Below, in pieces: positions 5,901-6,415 of a stretch of 6,415 nt of DNA (its first letter is position 1; the number at the start of each line of letters is the position of its first letter). The notes below the pieces were generated by a model that was given only the letters and a program-made list of their open reading frames with translations, was not told the origin of the DNA and made no database searches. Source of the DNA: Roseburia sp. (GTDB lineage Bacteria > Bacillota > Clostridia > Lachnospirales > Lachnospiraceae); contig JAGAIK010000370.1 of assembly GCA_017626625.1 (NCBI GenBank), positions 1 through 6,415 on the forward strand, read 5' to 3'. Made by a program: the position numbers and the translations under genes.

Positions 5901-6415
5901 TTAATTTTCTTTCATCTGATACTCTTTATCTTCATCCATCATTTTCAACAGTATATCCGTGCACATTGGGTCAAACTGTGTTCCCTTTCCTTTTAAAATT
6001 TCTTCACGGACAATCTTCTGTGGTAAAACGTCGCGATAGCTTCTCTTGGATGCCATGGCATCATAGGCATCTGCAATTCCGATAATCCTTGCCTGGAGAG
6101 GGATATCCTCCCCTGAGATTCCATCAGGATAGCCGGAGCCATCATATTTTTCGTGATGGAATTTTGCGCCGATTGAAATACCCGGAATCTCCGATATGCT
6201 TTTCAAAATGTCTTCACCTATTTCCGGATGCTTCAGTATCATCCGGTACTCTTCATCGGTAAGCTTTTCCGTTTTGTTTATGATAGCATCCGATATTCCT
6301 ATCTTTCCAATGTCATGCAGAAGCCCCATGTAGTAAATCTCATGTTGGTCATTCTCAGACAGTCCCATCCTTCTTGCTATTTCCCTTGAATAATTTGCTA
6401 CTCTCTCGGAATGAC
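5901..6415 (-). CDS. HD-GYP domain protein, probable cyclic-di-GMP phosphodiesterase (N-terminal part missing)
   Basis: HD-GYP proteins are metal-dependent phosphodiesterases that mostly hydrolyse cyclic di-GMP. The 170 visible codons run from the window edge and start mid-domain with HSERVANYSREIARRMGL, so the ATG at 6368 is internal and the gene begins outside. Counting from that His as 1, the metal and catalytic motifs are all present: His1, HD at 33-34 in LLHDIGKIGI, His62, HH at 86-87, and DGSGYP at 91-96 with the GYP signature. IADAYDAM (113-120) and GTQFDP (144-149) are also typical. After the domain only a short charged tail remains. The missing N-terminal part probably holds a sensor module (PAS, GAF, REC or membrane segments), which cannot be judged here. 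It is convergent with ptsI across a shared terminator, so it is not part of the fru operon. Family assignment is firm; activity and substrate are inferred from intact motifs. Confidence 0.92.
   Translation of the reverse strand, partial: HSERVANYSREIARRMGLSENDQHEIYYMGLLHDIGKIGISDAIINKTEKLTDEEYRMILKHPEIGEDILKSISEIPGISIGAKFHHEKYDGSGYPDGISGEDIPLQARIIGIADAYDAMASKRSYRDVLPQKIVREEILKGKGTQFDPMCTDILLKMMDEDKEYQMKEN

Noticed and set aside
5858..6085. A 75-codon plus-strand open frame over the terminator and the HD-GYP gene
   Set aside because: It begins inside the terminator stem and is antisense to conserved HD-GYP motifs; there is no family resemblance.
1..6415. Mobile elements, CRISPR arrays, tRNA or rRNA genes, riboswitches
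   Set aside because: No array-like repeats, transposase genes, tRNA-like folds or known riboswitch cores were seen on either strand; the gaps are short and explained by leaders and a terminator.

Overview
The window is a chromosomal stretch from a Gram-positive anaerobe, most likely a clostridial member of the Firmicutes (Lachnospiraceae-like). This is inferred from the strong AGGAGG-type ribosome binding sites, a fructose transporter with its EIIA, EIIB and EIIC domains in one chain, a DeoR-type regulator beside it, and an HPr and enzyme I of clostridial appearance. No marker gene fixes the species.

Layout: positions 1-740 hold the 3' part of a DeoR-family regulator (fruR-like) whose first few codons lie outside the window. 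It is followed on the same strand by 1-phosphofructokinase (fruK, 813-1721, TTG start), the fructose PTS permease EIIABC (fruA, 1739-3658), HPr (ptsH, 3757-4014) and PTS enzyme I (ptsI, about 4116-5816). A long, nearly symmetrical hairpin (5821-5885) separates this cluster from a convergent gene on the minus strand, which encodes the C-terminal part of an HD-GYP domain protein and runs off the right edge. Every stretch longer than about 100 bases is accounted for. The two gaps around ptsH (3659-3756 and 4015-4115) are leaders with visible structure.

Together the five plus-strand genes form a self-contained fructose uptake route. Enzyme I takes phosphate from PEP and passes it to HPr His15, then to EIIA His67, then to EIIB Cys180. 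EIIC imports fructose as fructose 1-phosphate, and FruK converts this to fructose 1,6-bisphosphate for glycolysis. The DeoR-type protein presumably senses a sugar phosphate and represses the operon.

I see no undescribed system here; most of the window is a conventional fru-pts operon. The points worth a second look are: an HPr with arginine where the regulatory Ser46 should be; a perfect 9-bp hairpin just upstream of the ptsH ribosome binding site; a ptsI leader with a strong Shine-Dalgarno in a hairpin loop facing a six-codon reading frame; and an insertion of roughly 20 residues in enzyme I shortly after its phosphohistidine domain.
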